Origin: Proteromonas lacertae
Lineage: Eukaryota; Sar; Bigyra; Opalinata; Proteromonadidae
Direction: 5' to 3'
NCBI GenBank assembly: GCA_002245135.1
Contig: NGBS01000017.1
Location: 62,001-126,000, forward strand
Length of the DNA: 64,000 nucleotides
Positions 25,401 through 38,133 of the stretch are shown piece by piece. The translations under genes were made by a program, and so were the position numbers. A model generated the notes under the pieces. It ran no database searches. It was not told the origin of the DNA and saw nothing but the letters and a program-made list of their open reading frames with translations. Numbering within the stretch: the first letter of the stretch is position 1; the number at the start of each line of letters is the position of its first letter.

Positions 25401-26878
25401 CAGAATAGTTGTTATAACATTTAAAGATATTTACATCATTTATTACAGAATTATATGTTTTATAAACTAAAGCTACCTGATCTCGTGATGGAAATTTACT
25501 AAGGATTGAAGCTTCATCAAGTACTGATTTCTTATTTTCACTGTATTTTTCATGAGCTTCTAATCTTTTACGAAGATTTACTGGAATATGTCGATCCAAC
25601 TATAAACATTATAATAATATATATTATATACACAATAATTGGTTAAAACTTCTAAATTTTTTCTTCTTATTGTTTCAGTTATATGATAATCTTCTAATAA
25701 TAAAGAAACATGGCCAACAATATAACCTAATATTATTGCACCAATTATCATTGACAATGAAGCTACAATCTTTTCTGCTGTATTATAAGCACAAATATCT
25801 CCAAATCCAACGGTTGTCATACTATTTAATTATTATAAATATATAATATATATACGTTGTAAATGCCCAATATATAGATATTACATATTGTTTTACTTTA
25901 TCATTTAAATCTATATCGATTATATGAATCCAATCAATATCCTATACATTATAATAATCAACAAATAAATATAATAATAATAATAATAATATACATCATT
26001 CTTCATTGAGATTGTACTATACCATAAACACGCTATTAAATGACCACAGATAAATAATGATAAAATGAATGATATTAAAGCGATTGTAGAATCACAAATA
26101 CTCATGATTTCAGCTGTTGTTGTGAAATATTTTACAATTAAATGAAAAGATTTGGAATATCGAAATAATCGAAATATTTTCAATAATCTTAATAACTTTA
26201 TTGATATATGAACTTCAGCTATTTATTATTATTATGTTATATATAATATATACGAAATATTATATTCCATGGAACTGTAGCAATTACATCAAATAATAAC
26301 CAGGTTTGAATATAATGTCTACCGATTGATCGACCTTCATAGACTGTTCCTTTGTGATCTTCATAAGCTACTCGGAAATTGATTATTATATCTATCACAA
26401 ATAAACTAAATATAATCCAATCGATTATTTCAAACACAAAACTATTTGCTGAGTCAAATGCACATTCGAATGGAAGGATTATTAGACAGTATAATATACT
26501 AATTGTCATTATCGATTCCCACATCAACAGAAAAATAGAATTTGGATCAAAAATGAATTTGTGATATTTTTTCATGTATATTTGTAAAGAATCATCGGCA
26601 ACTTGAGTTTTTACATCCTGAGGAGTGGTCATACCTTCGATTTGAGATTCTTTTCGACGATGACCTCCTACACCTCCATTCAACGTCTTTCGAGGATGTC
26701 GAACTTTCTTCTGAAATCCATATATTGGAGTGACTCTCACACCATTATCTTTTAAACCTTCACCAGGCATTATAACTACACACAATAAATATTCATCATA
26801 TATACACTTAATTTTCATCGATCTACTTCTTGTACTAGTAGGCCGATTCTGTACAACAGCCGCTGCTGCAGAAAACAT
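22421..26878 (-). CDS. tandem double-unit CNBD potassium-type channel
   Basis: Six exons join in frame (introns 26219-26253, 25942-25994, 25822-25855, 25600-25631, 24872-24903) to give about 1423 aa with no frame break. The protein has two complete KCNH/HCN-like units in a row. Unit 1: S1-S3, S4 with LRLLKIFRLFRYSK, pore with TTVGFGD, S6, C-linker and a cyclic-nucleotide-binding fold. Unit 2: S1-S3, S4 with IRAVKMIKVIKLFRF, pore with GTVGYGD, then a second CNBD fold. Both filters (GFGD, GYGD) predict K+ selectivity. Neither phosphate-binding cassette shows the usual Arg (FGRDSLNVN... and GQASMLVP...), so nucleotide binding is doubtful. The C-terminus is a long Ser/Glu/Asn-rich tail ending in Ser/Tyr repeats. 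A two-unit chain would form the tetrameric pore as a dimer. The channel family is firm; gating is inference. Confidence 0.92.
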
Positions 26879-27409
26879 ATTTATAATAGTGTAACTTTGA
26901 ACTTATGTTAGAAGTATTTCTATTTCAAATCGAAAATTCTAATTGTATATAGAATATTTGAATATGATGAAATAATTTTGTTAAAAGATGTAGTTTCTAA
27001 AAATGCAATTAATGTAGTAGATAACGATTTAGACTGATTTTTAATCTTTGTGTAGTGAGAGAAAAGACGTTAAAATATTAAATGAAAGTTTATATTTATG
27101 TATAAGATCACATATATTTTGATGTTTTGTTAATCGTAATAAATCATTTATAAAAAATTATATATAACACTTGATTCATCTGAAATAATATGCTCAAAAT
27201 AGCAATATTAAACTCAAATAAAATAACAATATTGTATTTACATTCTTATATCAACAATTAAATCACATTTTAAGTTTGGGGTTATTCAAAATTTTGATAA
27301 AAATCAAATTTCGTTATTTTTGTTATATATTTACATAAAGATGATAATAAAAGTGAATAAAAGCATAAGAGAAGAGGGGTATATTTTGTATTTATTTTTA
27401 TGATAGATT
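26879..27409. promoter_or_regulatory. divergent promoter region, channel / BTB-SPRY gene
   Basis: 531 bp of AT-rich DNA between two divergent starts. I see no reading frame and no clear motif apart from A/T runs, and GGCTTGA is not present. Confidence 0.35.
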
Positions 27410-29464
27410 ATGTCGAAAATTGGTCGAAAGTGGTTTTGGTGATATAGAAGTGAAGATTGGAGATAATCGAATAATGTCAATCAAATCAATTTTAGTGAAT
27501 GGAAATGAAACTGTAAAGAAACTGTTATTAGATAGTGAGTTTGTTGGAGTTTTCGAGTTATATGAAGAAATCGAAGAAATTGGCTATTATGAGATGGAGA
27601 AATACTACAGTGGTGGTGAACTGATAATCTGTAAAGAGAGTGTATGTGAAGTGTTGATGTTTTGTTTATGTTATTGTGAAAAAGAGATAATAAATGATTG
27701 TTATGAATTTGTGAAGAATAATATGGATGAAGATGTATTAATGAAGTTAATTCATATCTGTAATGTATTTGGTGGATGTTTGAGAGAGATAGAAGACTTG
27801 AAAAATATGGAAATAGAAAAGCGAGGATATAAATATTTATATAAGAATGAATATTTGTTGAGATTAGAAATGAATAATTTGATAGAGATATTAAATATGA
27901 AAGATGTGATAATAGTGAATGAGTTATGGTTATTAAATCGATTATTAGAATGGTATAAATTCCAAAAGAATAAGAAAGATAATGAAGAGATAGAAGATGA
28001 TTTCAAGCAATTGATAGAAGAAGATATCGATTGTGAAAAGATAAAAGAGAAAGAGATGGAAAAAGAGAATAAAGAAATGTTGAAAGAAATGAAAATAGAA
28101 TTAAAGAAAAATGAATGTAAAAATCATATAGAATTATGTTTAATAAAAGATGAGATAATTCAAAATGTAATAATCAACAAATACAATGAAGATAAAGAAG
28201 AAGACTTTAATGAAGAAGAAAGAGGAATATTGGATAGAATGAAAGAAGAAGAATTGAATGATGAAATAATGTGTATATTAGAAATGAATAATATAAAAAT
28301 GACTGAAATAGTATTGATGATAATGAAATATAAAAATATGAAAATAGAAAGTATAAATACTAAAAATATATTTAAATAGAATATATCTCAAATATCAGAA
28401 AAGAGAAATCTATGTTAGATAGATTATGTATAGAATATAAAGATAATAAAAGAAATCGAACAATGAAATGTTTATGTTTATTTGTTGATGATGAAAAGAG
28501 TATTTCAATAATAGAAGAAATATGTGGAAAAGAGATTCTTTTTAGAATATTGAATGAAGATAATTATTTAAACTCCAAATCTAAAGAATTATTAATAGAA
28601 TATATAAAAGAGAATAAACTGAGTTTAGAAGAAGAAGAAGAAATGATAGAAATAATAAAAGATAAAGAATTATTGAAAGAAATAAAAACAAAAGAAATCA
28701 CATCATTTTCATATCCTCAATCAGAATATTCATTTGCTATTTATGAAGAAATATCAATAATTCCTTTATGTGATGGAAATCGATGTGAATTTTCAATAAA
28801 TCCTTCATTGCCAGATGGAATGATGATAGAAAAAGAGAGTGGAATAATTAATGGAAAAGTAGATAAAGTAATAGAAAAGAGAGAATATGAAATAAGTTGT
28901 AAGAATATTCGAAACGAAAAGAAAATCAAAATATCATTAGAATTTATTGATATAAAATTCACAGAATTAAACAAAAGTGATGGAATATCAATCTCAAACA
29001 ATGGAAAATTAATAACAAATATAAATGAAGATGGTTTTAATCATTGTTATTTAAATTTGAAAATGGAAAATGGAGTTTATCATATCAAATATAAATTTCA
29101 TCAAAATGGAAGTTATAATGATTGTATAATGTTAGGATTATCAACTAATAATACATATTCTGGTAATTATATTCATAATCAATCAACAACATGTAATTAT
29201 TATGCATTTGATGGCAAAAGTCAAGATATTAATAGATTTTGTCATATTGGAAGAGTTGTTAATAAAAATCCTCATTTCAATCAAGGAAGTGGTTCAATTA
29301 ATGAAGTGATTGTTAATATGAATAAAAGAGAATTTTGGATACGTCATAATAATTCATCTCCTGTTTTACTTGTTAAAGATTTACCTTCTCCATTATATCC
29401 ATATGCTGAGTTATATTATAATACAACTTCAATAGAATTATTATCAATTTCTTATCAAGTTTAA
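27410..29464 (+). CDS. BTB/BACK-like protein with Ig-like (He_PIG) and SPRY-like domains
   Basis: About 680 aa. Residues 1-110 look like a BTB/POZ fold (VKIGDNRIMSIKSIL, then FCLCYCEKEIINDCYEFV), followed by a helical BACK-like region rich in Glu/Lys. A He_PIG-type Ig segment follows at about 28715-28910 (FSINPSLPDGMMIEKESGI). The C-terminal ~150 residues resemble SPRY/B30.2 (GVYHIKYKFHQNG, LGLSTN, FCHIGRVV, EFWIRHN, LYPYAELYY). BTB proteins often act as Cullin-3 adaptors, with a C-terminal domain choosing the substrate. Two single-base problems occur: ATG at 27410 joins the frame if one A is removed from AAAA at 27416-27419, and the two long frames meet if one A is added at 28373-28376. Both are homopolymer sites. 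Cul3 adaptor function is inferred from domain order only. Confidence 0.65.
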
Positions 29465-29760
29465 AATTTATAATTATCAATCACTATTCTTGTAATTTGA
29501 TTTTGTACTTACTTATGAGTAATACTATTATGTTATTTTCTTAATATGTTGTTTAGGATATAACAATATCAATATCATTATTGTCTTTCACATTATCACC
29601 TTTTTAATACATTACCTTTCACATTACCTTAAAATCAAATAGACTACTCAAATATACATTTCCTTATCAAATAATTATATTACTATTCATTCTTTATAAA
29701 AATTTACTTGAAAAATTAGAATCAAGCTTTTTAAATTGAATCAAGCCTACATAATATATA
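29465..29760. promoter_or_regulatory. intergenic region with TCAAGCC upstream of the RNF113-like gene
   Basis: AT-rich spacer. TCAAGCC lies at 29741-29747, 13 nt before the ATG, and a similar ATCAAGCT lies at 29721-29728. The same word recurs in other short intergenic promoters of this window (see findings). Confidence 0.4.
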
Positions 29761-30826
29761 ATGAGTAATAAAGAAGAAACCACTACAATTTTAAATGAGA
29801 GTAACAATGCAAAATGTATATTTTTTAAGAAACGAAAGAAGGCAAATGATGGCAGTAACAAAAGAAAGAAGAATGAAGATGATGAAGAAGAAGCAGATAT
29901 ATCAATAGAGAAAATAGATTCAAAAAAACGAAGAGTATAAATGAAATATTTATGATGGTTAGATTAATACAATATCGACTGAATCAAAATTTCACCCTGA
30001 ACAAATAATAGAAGAGTATAAAATATGGAAATATATAAAATGGATAGTGATGAAATTGAATTTAAAAATCAAAATGCAATAGATTCAAATCGAAGTAAAG
30101 AATCAATAAAAGTAAGCAATGATTCAGTAGAAGAAAATAGAAGTGAAAAGTATATAAAGTCTATAATTTATAAAAATGAATAGTTCTGCATTATCCAAGT
30201 TCAACCAAATAAAGAAATTAAGTGAAAATACCACAAATGAAGAAGGTAAAAAACTATACAAAGGAGAAAAAGCATATCATCAATATATAAGTAAAAATGA
30301 AAATCAGATTCGAGCTAGTAAATACACAGGAACAATGGGTCCAGTAAACGCTCCAACGAATATTCGTGCAACAACTGTAATTGATTATGTTCAAGAATTA
30401 TGTCGTGATTATAAAGAAACTGGATATTGTACATTTGGTGATAGTTGTAAATTTATTCATGATCGAGGTGATTATAAAAGTGGTTGGGAATTAGATAAAG
30501 AATGGGAAGAGAAAGAAGAAAAGAAACGAAAAGCAATGTTAAGAGGTGAAGTTTATAACAGTGATGAAGAAGATAAAAAATATGAAATTGAAGATAGTTC
30601 TGATGAAGATGAGAATGATATTCCAAGTGTGTGTGGAATATGTGGTAAAGAATTAGTAAATGCTGTAATGACAAATTGTAAACATTATTTTTGTAGAAAT
30701 TGTGCATTGAAAAGATATAGTAAGAATAAAAGTTGTGGAGTTTGTGGTAAAGCTACTGATGGATCGTTTAATGTAGTTAAAGATATAATCGAATTAAGAA
30801 AACAAAGAATGAAAGATAATGAATAA
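29761..30826 (+). CDS. RNF113/Cwc24-like CCCH and RING zinc-finger splicing factor
   Basis: Orthologue of RNF113A/Cwc24, a spliceosome-associated protein that acts near the 5' splice site. It has four exons, with introns 29935-29962, 30016-30047 and 30150-30183 (28, 32 and 34 nt), giving 323 aa. The N-terminus CIFFKKRKK with a basic patch matches the family. Then LYKGEKAYHQYI, the CCCH finger CRDYKETGYCTFGDSCKFIH (C-x8-C-x5-C-x3-H), an acidic linker, and a RING finger CGICGKEL...CKHYFCRNC...CGVCGK. The open frame that seems to start at 30176 begins inside the last intron, so the true start is 29761. Convergent with the coiled-coil gene to the right. Confidence 0.93.
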
Positions 30827-31074
30827 TTTTTAATAATATAATGTAGATTTAATCACAATTTCATATTTAGTTCTTATGCAAAGTGTAGAAGTTTCTGTTA
30901 TATTCATTGAATCCTCTTTCTTTTCCTTCTTTAGTTTATTTCTCAAGCTTTTTTCACTAACTTGAGAATTTTCTAAGAATTTTCTTTATTATTTTCTTGT
31001 TAATTACATTTATACTATTATAAAACAATTTAAATAATCAAATAAGTAAGTTATAAACTAATTATTTAATTATT

Positions 31075-33232
31075 TCATACAAACAAACTATTCATTTTCT
31101 CTTCAATTTCTTTTATCTTCTCATTATCACATTTTACATTTTTATTCTTATTATTTACTGTATTTCTATTCAGTTTTCTAAAATTAAATATTTTGGAAAG
31201 AGAATCTTTTTTCATCTTTAATTCATTTCTTATCTCATTCCTTATTTCATTACCTATCTCCATCTTCAATCTTTTTATTTCTTCATCTTTCTCTTTCATC
31301 ATTATTTTCATATTATTCTCTTGATATTCATTCAATATATTAATATCTCGAATATGCTTATTTTCGATTGTTTCAATTCTTCTTTCATATTCAAACTTTA
31401 TTCTTTCTATATCACTTTCCATTAATAAATTCAAACTATCACTTAAAGTATTTATTTCATCATTATGCCTATTCTGAATTTCTTTCAATTCTTCTTTTAA
31501 TCTCTTCACTTTTTCTTGTAAATTGAATATCACTAAATTTCTACTATTTGACTCTAAAGAATTCCTTGATGTAAATGAAGGTGATAATAATCTTCGACTA
31601 GAAACAGATAGTGATGGTAATGTTGATATTGATCTACTTAATTGTGGAACACTTTGAATGCTTGAGTGTGATTTGGTCAATTGTGGAGGTGGTGTTGATG
31701 GAGGTGTTGATGCTTTTAATAATTGAATTTTTAGTTCATTTATTATACTTTTATATTTTTTACATTCTTTGCATTCTGTATTTAATAATGATGATGGTGT
31801 TGCTGCTGATAATTTGGTTTTTAATAACTTTTCATTCTCTTCTTTCAACTTTTCATTTTCATTCTTTTCTTTTTCTAATTCTTTCAATATTTCATCCATC
31901 TTCAATGCAAACTCAGTCTATATATATAAAGATATAAATTGTAATAATAAATACATTTATATTATTAGTAATATTGATAATCTCTTCTTCATAATTGTTT
32001 ATTTCATTTTCATGTGTTATTTCTATTTCTTCTTTTTCTTTTTCATGTTCTTCATTTATATCACTTAATTCTTTACTATGTTTTTCCTCTAATTCATAAA
32101 TCTTACTATTATATTCATCTATTTTTCTATTTAATTCTTTTTCTTTCAACATCTTTAAATTAGTCAATTCAATTTGATGTTCATGCTTCATTTCTTCTAT
32201 TTCACTTTTCATTGTTTTTATCTGATTCTCTAGAGATTGGATTTGAATATTTTTTGTATCAGTTGATTCAGTACTTAAACAAAATGATCCATTCAAAGAT
32301 ATCTAAATAATAATTATAATATATATATACTTCTTCTAACAAGTCTTTATCAATTACATCACTATCTCTTCTTATACTTTCATCTATTGTTTCATTTACA
32401 TCTTTGTTCATTTCATTTATCAAATCTTGATACTGTAACACATATGATTTATTCTCCATATTTTCAGTTATTAATTTATGATTCTCTACTTGTAAATTAG
32501 TTAATTCACTTTTGCATTTCTTTAAATCATCATGTAATTGTTTCATTTCACAATTGTATTTTATACAATTATTACATTGATATATATTATTATTATCACT
32601 ATAATTTTCAATAGAAGATTTATCAACTTCGAGTTGTACAGGAATAGATTGTAAAAGAATTATTTCACTTTTCAGTTTTTCATTTATTGATGATATTTCA
32701 TTATATTGATTTCTTATTACAGAAATTTCACTTTTCAATTCTTTAGTTTCATTTTCCAGAGTATCTCGATCACACAGTAGTTTATTGATTTTTTCATTGT
32801 AATTTGCCTATTATTGAAATTAAATTTGTCACAATATACTGTAATCTGAGTTATTGTTTGATTTACTCTATTAACATTCTCTTCTTGATCTCCTGCATAT
32901 AAACTCAATGAATTCATTTCATTTCTCATTCTAATATATGTATTTCGACAATTATAAAATATACTTCTGAACTTGTTTTCTATATTCATTACATGTAATA
33001 TTAAGTTCTTGATTTGTTTCTTGAAGAGTAGCTATGTCTGATCTGAGTTGATCTACTTCCTAAATGGTTTATAAATTACATTCTATACTTCTTTCAGTGC
33101 ACTATTCTCTTCTAGCAATAATGAACCCATATTTGCTGCTATTAACAAGTCATTTTGCAATTGATCATAATCGTCTAAAGAATCTATCAATAGAAACTTC
33201 ATACCATCCTGCGATTCCATACTTTCATCCAT
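31075..33232 (-). CDS. coiled-coil protein with BICD/Spindly-like CC1 box (putative dynein adaptor)
   Basis: About 655 aa, almost wholly coiled coil, seven exons, no frame break. Near the N-terminus it reads QLQNDLLIAANMGSLLLEEN, which fits the CC1 box (AAxxG within D-L-x-x-A-A-x-x-G-x-x-L-L-E-x-N) that binds dynein light intermediate chain in BICD, BICDR, HAP1 and Spindly. Long heptad helices with Asn/Glu/Lys-rich content follow, then a Ser/Pro/Thr-rich hinge (STPPSTPPPQL) and a final coiled coil. The first intron (21 nt, right after MDESMESQD) is a multiple of three, so its use is uncertain. Cargo is unknown. The adaptor role is inferred from the motif and overall plan; other long coiled coils can resemble this. 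Confidence 0.6.
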
Positions 33233-33488
33233 TTTGTGTGTATTGTGTTTATTATATGTGTAAGTCAGTTACAAAATTGAAAAAATGTTTTATTGTTTAT
33301 CAATTCATATCCTCATATATAGCTAATAGACCACAATAAAACTATACAATTTACGAATGAGAAAAGGAAATACATCATTCAAAGCTAAGCAACACAGATT
33401 GACTCAAATAACCTGCAAAAGAGAATTTTATGAATAATAAAAACACAAAAAACAATGATATAGTAATTACCAATAATAGAATCACCAT
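33233..33488. other. intergenic spacer
   Basis: Spacer between two minus-strand genes. Upstream of the coiled-coil gene it is AT-rich. Short open frames here have no recognisable content. Confidence 0.3.
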
Positions 33489-36400
33489 TTAATTAAGTGT
33501 AATCGTCCAATCTTCAGTAATTAAGCAATCTGGCTTTCTAATAGTCAGTACATTCCTAGCAGAATCATATGTCTTAGTCAATTCTCTTTCACCATCTTTA
33601 TCAACAATTTTAATCACATCACTATCTTTGTAATTCAAAATCACTATTCTTTCAACCTTATTAATAGCTTTATAAACACCGTTATTATCAATAACTTTAG
33701 ATTCAATCACTCCATTATTAAAGCTAATTTCTCTAAAACAAAACATATTCTTCTTCTCATAATCAAAGGTGACAGTATCATCAATATATATTTTACCTTT
33801 AGCAATATTATTATTCTTATTAACAGCAATAATCAAAGTGTAAGGATCATTAATCATCTGTGTAGAAGATCTCCTAATTCTCATTTGTAATGGAATAATA
33901 GAACCACTTCTTTGATACACAGGAATCTTATCTAGTGGAACATCTACTCTGTTCATTCCTTTAGTATAGACATTATTATAATCATAAAAATCAAACCATT
34001 GCTCGTTGCTTTCAGGGAAATATACATCCGTTTCTCTAGCACCATCTTTCACTATTGGATGGACTAATATATTATCACCGACTAAGTATTCATCTTGAGT
34101 TGTATAACTCTTTAAATCTTGTGGATAATTCATCCATAATGACTTAATAACTGGTTCACCATGACGATTACTTTGTGCAAATAGCGTATACCAATATGGT
34201 AATATTTGATATCTTCTATTTACAGCAATTCTAGTCAAATTCAACGCTTCTTCTCCCATTAAATAAGGTTCTCTTCTTGGACTATCTAAATGAGCATGTG
34301 CTCTAAAGAATGGCATCCAACTACCTATCTGATATCCTCTTATAAATAACTCTACACTTGGTGAATGGAAGAAACCAGGAATATCAGAACCATAGAAACT
34401 TAATGATGATGTACTCATTGATAATAACTCATACATTGCATTCTCTAAGTGCTCGAATTGACAAGGTGTATCTCCATTCCAAACAGCACTTAATCTTTGA
34501 GAACCTGCATAGAATGATCTAGTTAATATAAATGGTCTTTGGTTCTTATCATTATCACGATCTATTAATCCTTTAATACATGATTTAGTATAATAAAATC
34601 CATTCACATTATGCCAATATCGATGTTCAACATTATCATAACCAACACAATCTTTAGGCATTGTTACTTCAGGACCATTAAATACTGATGGTTCATTCAT
34701 ATCATTCCATATATGAAGTGAAGGAGTAGTACCTTCATAATTATCATAACTAAATCGACTAGCCCAAAAATCACTAGCTTCAGGATTACGATGATCCATA
34801 TAATGACTAGTTCCAGGCCAACAATGCCCTTCATAGATACTACCACTGGAAGTACGAACTAAGAGATTCTTCTCTTTAGCTAATCGATCTACTTCATAAC
34901 TATCATCTTTACGAATATGTGGATCTACAATATTAACCATTCTATGACCTCTTTCCCATAATTTATCTAACATTTCTTTAGGATTTGGGAAGGCTTGACG
35001 ATTGTAAGTGAAATATCTTTTACCATCAGTATGTTCAATATCTAACCATATTACATCATAAGGAAAGTTATTATCTTCAAATGATTTATCAACTTGTAAA
35101 ACATCATCTTGACTATTATAATTCCATCGACTCTATAAATATATAAATAATTATTAATATATATATACTTGATGATATCCTAAACTGAATAATGGTGGTA
35201 AGATTGATCTACCAGTAATATCAGTATATTGTGTATAAATATCCTCCAATATAGTACCTGGGAATATAAACAAATCAATAACACCAGCCTCACTCATCCA
35301 ATAACTTTCACTTTTGCCATTTGGATCAGCTTCACCAATATCTATGAATGTCTCTGTTGGATTATGCCAAAATATTGCACTTGCGCCTTCTAAACCTGGT
35401 CCAATTAAGAATGGAATGTTTCCATATAATGCCATTGGTTCATTTAATTCAAATTCAAATACATCCAAATTATACATTCTATAAGGTTGATCATATCCAT
35501 TGTTGTTGTTACCCACGAAGGTTGGTTTTAAGATGTAATCTGTAGCGTGCTCTGGAATACCGTATAACTTTTGAGCAGAGAAGAATTCAATATCCATTCC
35601 AACACTCTATAAAGAATATATATAAAATCAAAAAATGATTAAAAAAGAATATAAAATGAAAATATAAGGTGATTTCAATATATATACTTGTGGTCCATGT
35701 TTCTTAGTATCAGTATGACCTCCCCAACTTTCTTCCCACATATCAACATCAGCATCACCATTATTAACATTAACATTATTATTATTATCATTATTTCTAT
35801 TAATTTTACCTACACTTCCATCTTCATAGATTGCTTCACCTGCTTCATTGTAATCTACAATCTTCTTACCATTGTTTGGATCGATATTCTCTTGATTTTG
35901 CTGTTGTTGGTCATTAGTGATGGTTGGACTGTCTTTTGTTCGTGTATATTCGAAATAGAATTTATTATTGTGATTTCCACCGACTCTTGGTTTGCCATCT
36001 ACATACACTGTAAATGAGAATGGAGCGACTGTTAAGCCAACAATTACTTTACCTCCTGCTGATAAGTAGACAGTGTTTTTGGTAATTTCTATTCCTGCAG
36101 CTTTAGCTTCTGATTCGGAGATGTTTTTGGCTTGAATTTCAGTTAATTGATCTTTTAATAATATTTCTTGATCTTCCCATCTTGCTTCTCCATTTAATGG
36201 ATCTTTTTCTAAAATTCTTGTTCTTAAAGCACCATTCTTTAAGAAATGAAGAGAAAAGAGTAATGGAACACATTTAGGTCCTTGAGGATGTAATTCTGCT
36301 TCAATGTATGTACCTTGTGGTTTTATTGTTTCACCATCAACAACATACTATAACATAGTAAAAATCAATAAATACGTAACATGGTGGTGCAATAGTTCTG

Positions 36401-36513
36401 TGACGTTTACAAAATCCAGTTTGATCGCATCTTCTAAACTTTCCGTGATCAACTGCAAAAGTGACGCTTAGGAATAAAGCAAGAACAATTGAAAATCCTT
36501 GTTTAAACATCAT
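33489..36513 (-). CDS. glucosidase II alpha subunit (GH31)
   Basis: ER glycosidase that trims inner glucoses from N-glycans during glycoprotein folding. Four exons (introns 36348-36375, 35607-35687, 35133-35168) give 959 aa, the normal family length. A signal peptide (residues 1-20, ending SVTFA) precedes FRRCDQTGFCKRHR, a hallmark of this family. The GH31 core has VGMDIEFFSAQKLYGIPEHA, WLDIEHTDGKRYFT, the nucleophile region WNDMNEPSVF, and YGSDIPGFF. An acidic/Asn-rich insert lies at about 110-150. There is no KDEL-type tail, as expected, since the beta subunit retains the enzyme. It is divergent from ITPK across 144 bp containing GGCTTGA. Confidence 0.95.
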
Positions 36514-36657
36514 TTCTTATCCTATACAATACAAATAATAACATTATTGAATATTTATAATAGATGAATCTATACTTTGAATGAAAGGAAGTTTCAAGAA
36601 AAAAATGATGGCTTGAATACTCAAACCAAGTTTTATTTTTTAAATCTATTTTTAAGA
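36514..36657. promoter_or_regulatory. bidirectional promoter with GGCTTGA, glucosidase II / ITPK
   Basis: Only 144 bp separate the two divergent ATGs. GGCTTGA is at 36610-36616, about 42 nt before the ITPK ATG, followed by a near-inverted CTCAAAC. Confidence 0.45.
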
Positions 36658-37759
36658 ATGTTACGAATAGGATATCTTTTCTCAGACAAAAAATGTAAAA
36701 GTCTCAGTATGATATTTGCTTGTTTTATCATTTAGAAGTTCACAATTTCCCTGAAAACAATTATGGCATTGAATTCTTTAGAATAGATCCATTTAAACCT
36801 TTGAGTGAATATGGACACATGGATGCAATTGTTCATAAATGCAGGTATTGCCTTAGACTCTGATTTTTATAATAGTGACTTTCTTGTAGCAACTGAGGAT
36901 GATGAATATTCAAAAAAAGGATTGGAAATGTTAGAAGATATATACGCAAATCATCCAGAAATCCCAATAATAGATTCCTTTTCAAGTTATAAAAACATAC
37001 TAACAAGAGGTCAAATCATATCTCAACTGCAAAAAGCAATTTCAACACTTCCAAAAGATTTTCCAATAACTATAAAGTGTCCAGAATCAATCAGTATTGA
37101 AGAAGGTAAAGATATACAACAAGAAGTATCAAATTCAAGTATTATCTTCATTATGATATATATATTATATAAATTAATAGAATTAAAGTATCCATTTCTT
37201 CACAAACCATGGATTGGAACTGGTAAACCGATATATCATTTAATCACAATGGTATGTAATGAAACTGCTATAAAGGATTTATCTACACCCTGTCTATGTG
37301 AAGAATTCATTAATCATGATGGTATTCTCTATAAATTATATGCTTTGGGAAATGATGTATATTTATTTAAAATTATTATATATTATATATTATTTGTAAT
37401 AGGTTCAATTGTTTATTAGACCATCTTTACCCAATGTGATTAGTGAACATATTAAATTTGATCATTTCGTTCTAACCTCTGCGAAACAAATGCCAGAAAC
37501 ATATTGTGATGTAAAAGGCAAAGAGTGTGAAAAATGTAATCCAAAAGTTAATCCAAATCCACCAGCTATGGATATGTTAAATCAATTTATAAAACATGTA
37601 AGGAATGTATTGGATATGGATTTATTTGGCTTAGATATGATTTATAATAAAGAAAGTGATTGTTATTATATATTTGATATAAACCCATTTCCTTCTTTTA
37701 CTGAGTATGATGATTTTATGAAATCGTATTGTGACTATTTAAAAGATAAGATAAATTAA
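36658..37759 (+). CDS. inositol-tetrakisphosphate 1-kinase (ITPK)-like
   Basis: ATP-grasp kinase acting on inositol tetrakis- and trisphosphates. It starts MLRIGYLFSDKK and needs introns of 29, 31, about 42 and 45 nt. Splicing recovers the family order: HKCSDFL, ANHPEIPIIDSF, LTRGQIISQL, then FLHKPWIGTGK, EEFINHDGILYKLYALGND, VQLFIRPSLPN and the metal-binding DINPFPSF near the C-terminus. Length is about 310 aa, as expected. Without splicing the first two exons look unrelated to the rest. Confidence 0.92.
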
Positions 37760-38133
37760 TGAATTTATGAATATTTATTTATTGGTTAATTTATAATGAG
37801 TGTTTCATTATTTTTTCTGTATAAAGTGAGGGGGAAATGCTAAAGAAAGTCATTAGAATATACAGGATTTGTTAAATGAATTGGATAACAATAAATAATG
37901 TTTCTGTTAATGATTTTATTAATTATTTGTTTAACACTTTGATTATTTGTTTATATTAGTGAATTTACCTTGCTTATTGTCTATATTAAGCGATTTTTTT
38001 GTTTTTCTTATTTTTCAACTTGAAGAGGCTTGTTCATATTAAAATTACAAGCCAAATAAATTTCTCATTTTCATTTATCAATTATGAATTGTATTCATTA
38101 TTGTAATGCTTTAAAATAGTTTTATCCAAACAA
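37760..38133. promoter_or_regulatory. intergenic region upstream of TPR gene A
   Basis: AT-rich. GGCTTGT lies at 38027-38033 and ACAAGCC at 38047-38053, an inverted pair about 80-110 nt before the ATG. Part of this region resembles the region upstream of TPR gene B (which has TCAAGCC at 39614-39620). Confidence 0.4.

Noticed and set aside
30176-30826. RNF113-like gene starting at 30176
   Set aside because: That ATG is inside an intron; exons upstream to 29761 restore the conserved N-terminus.
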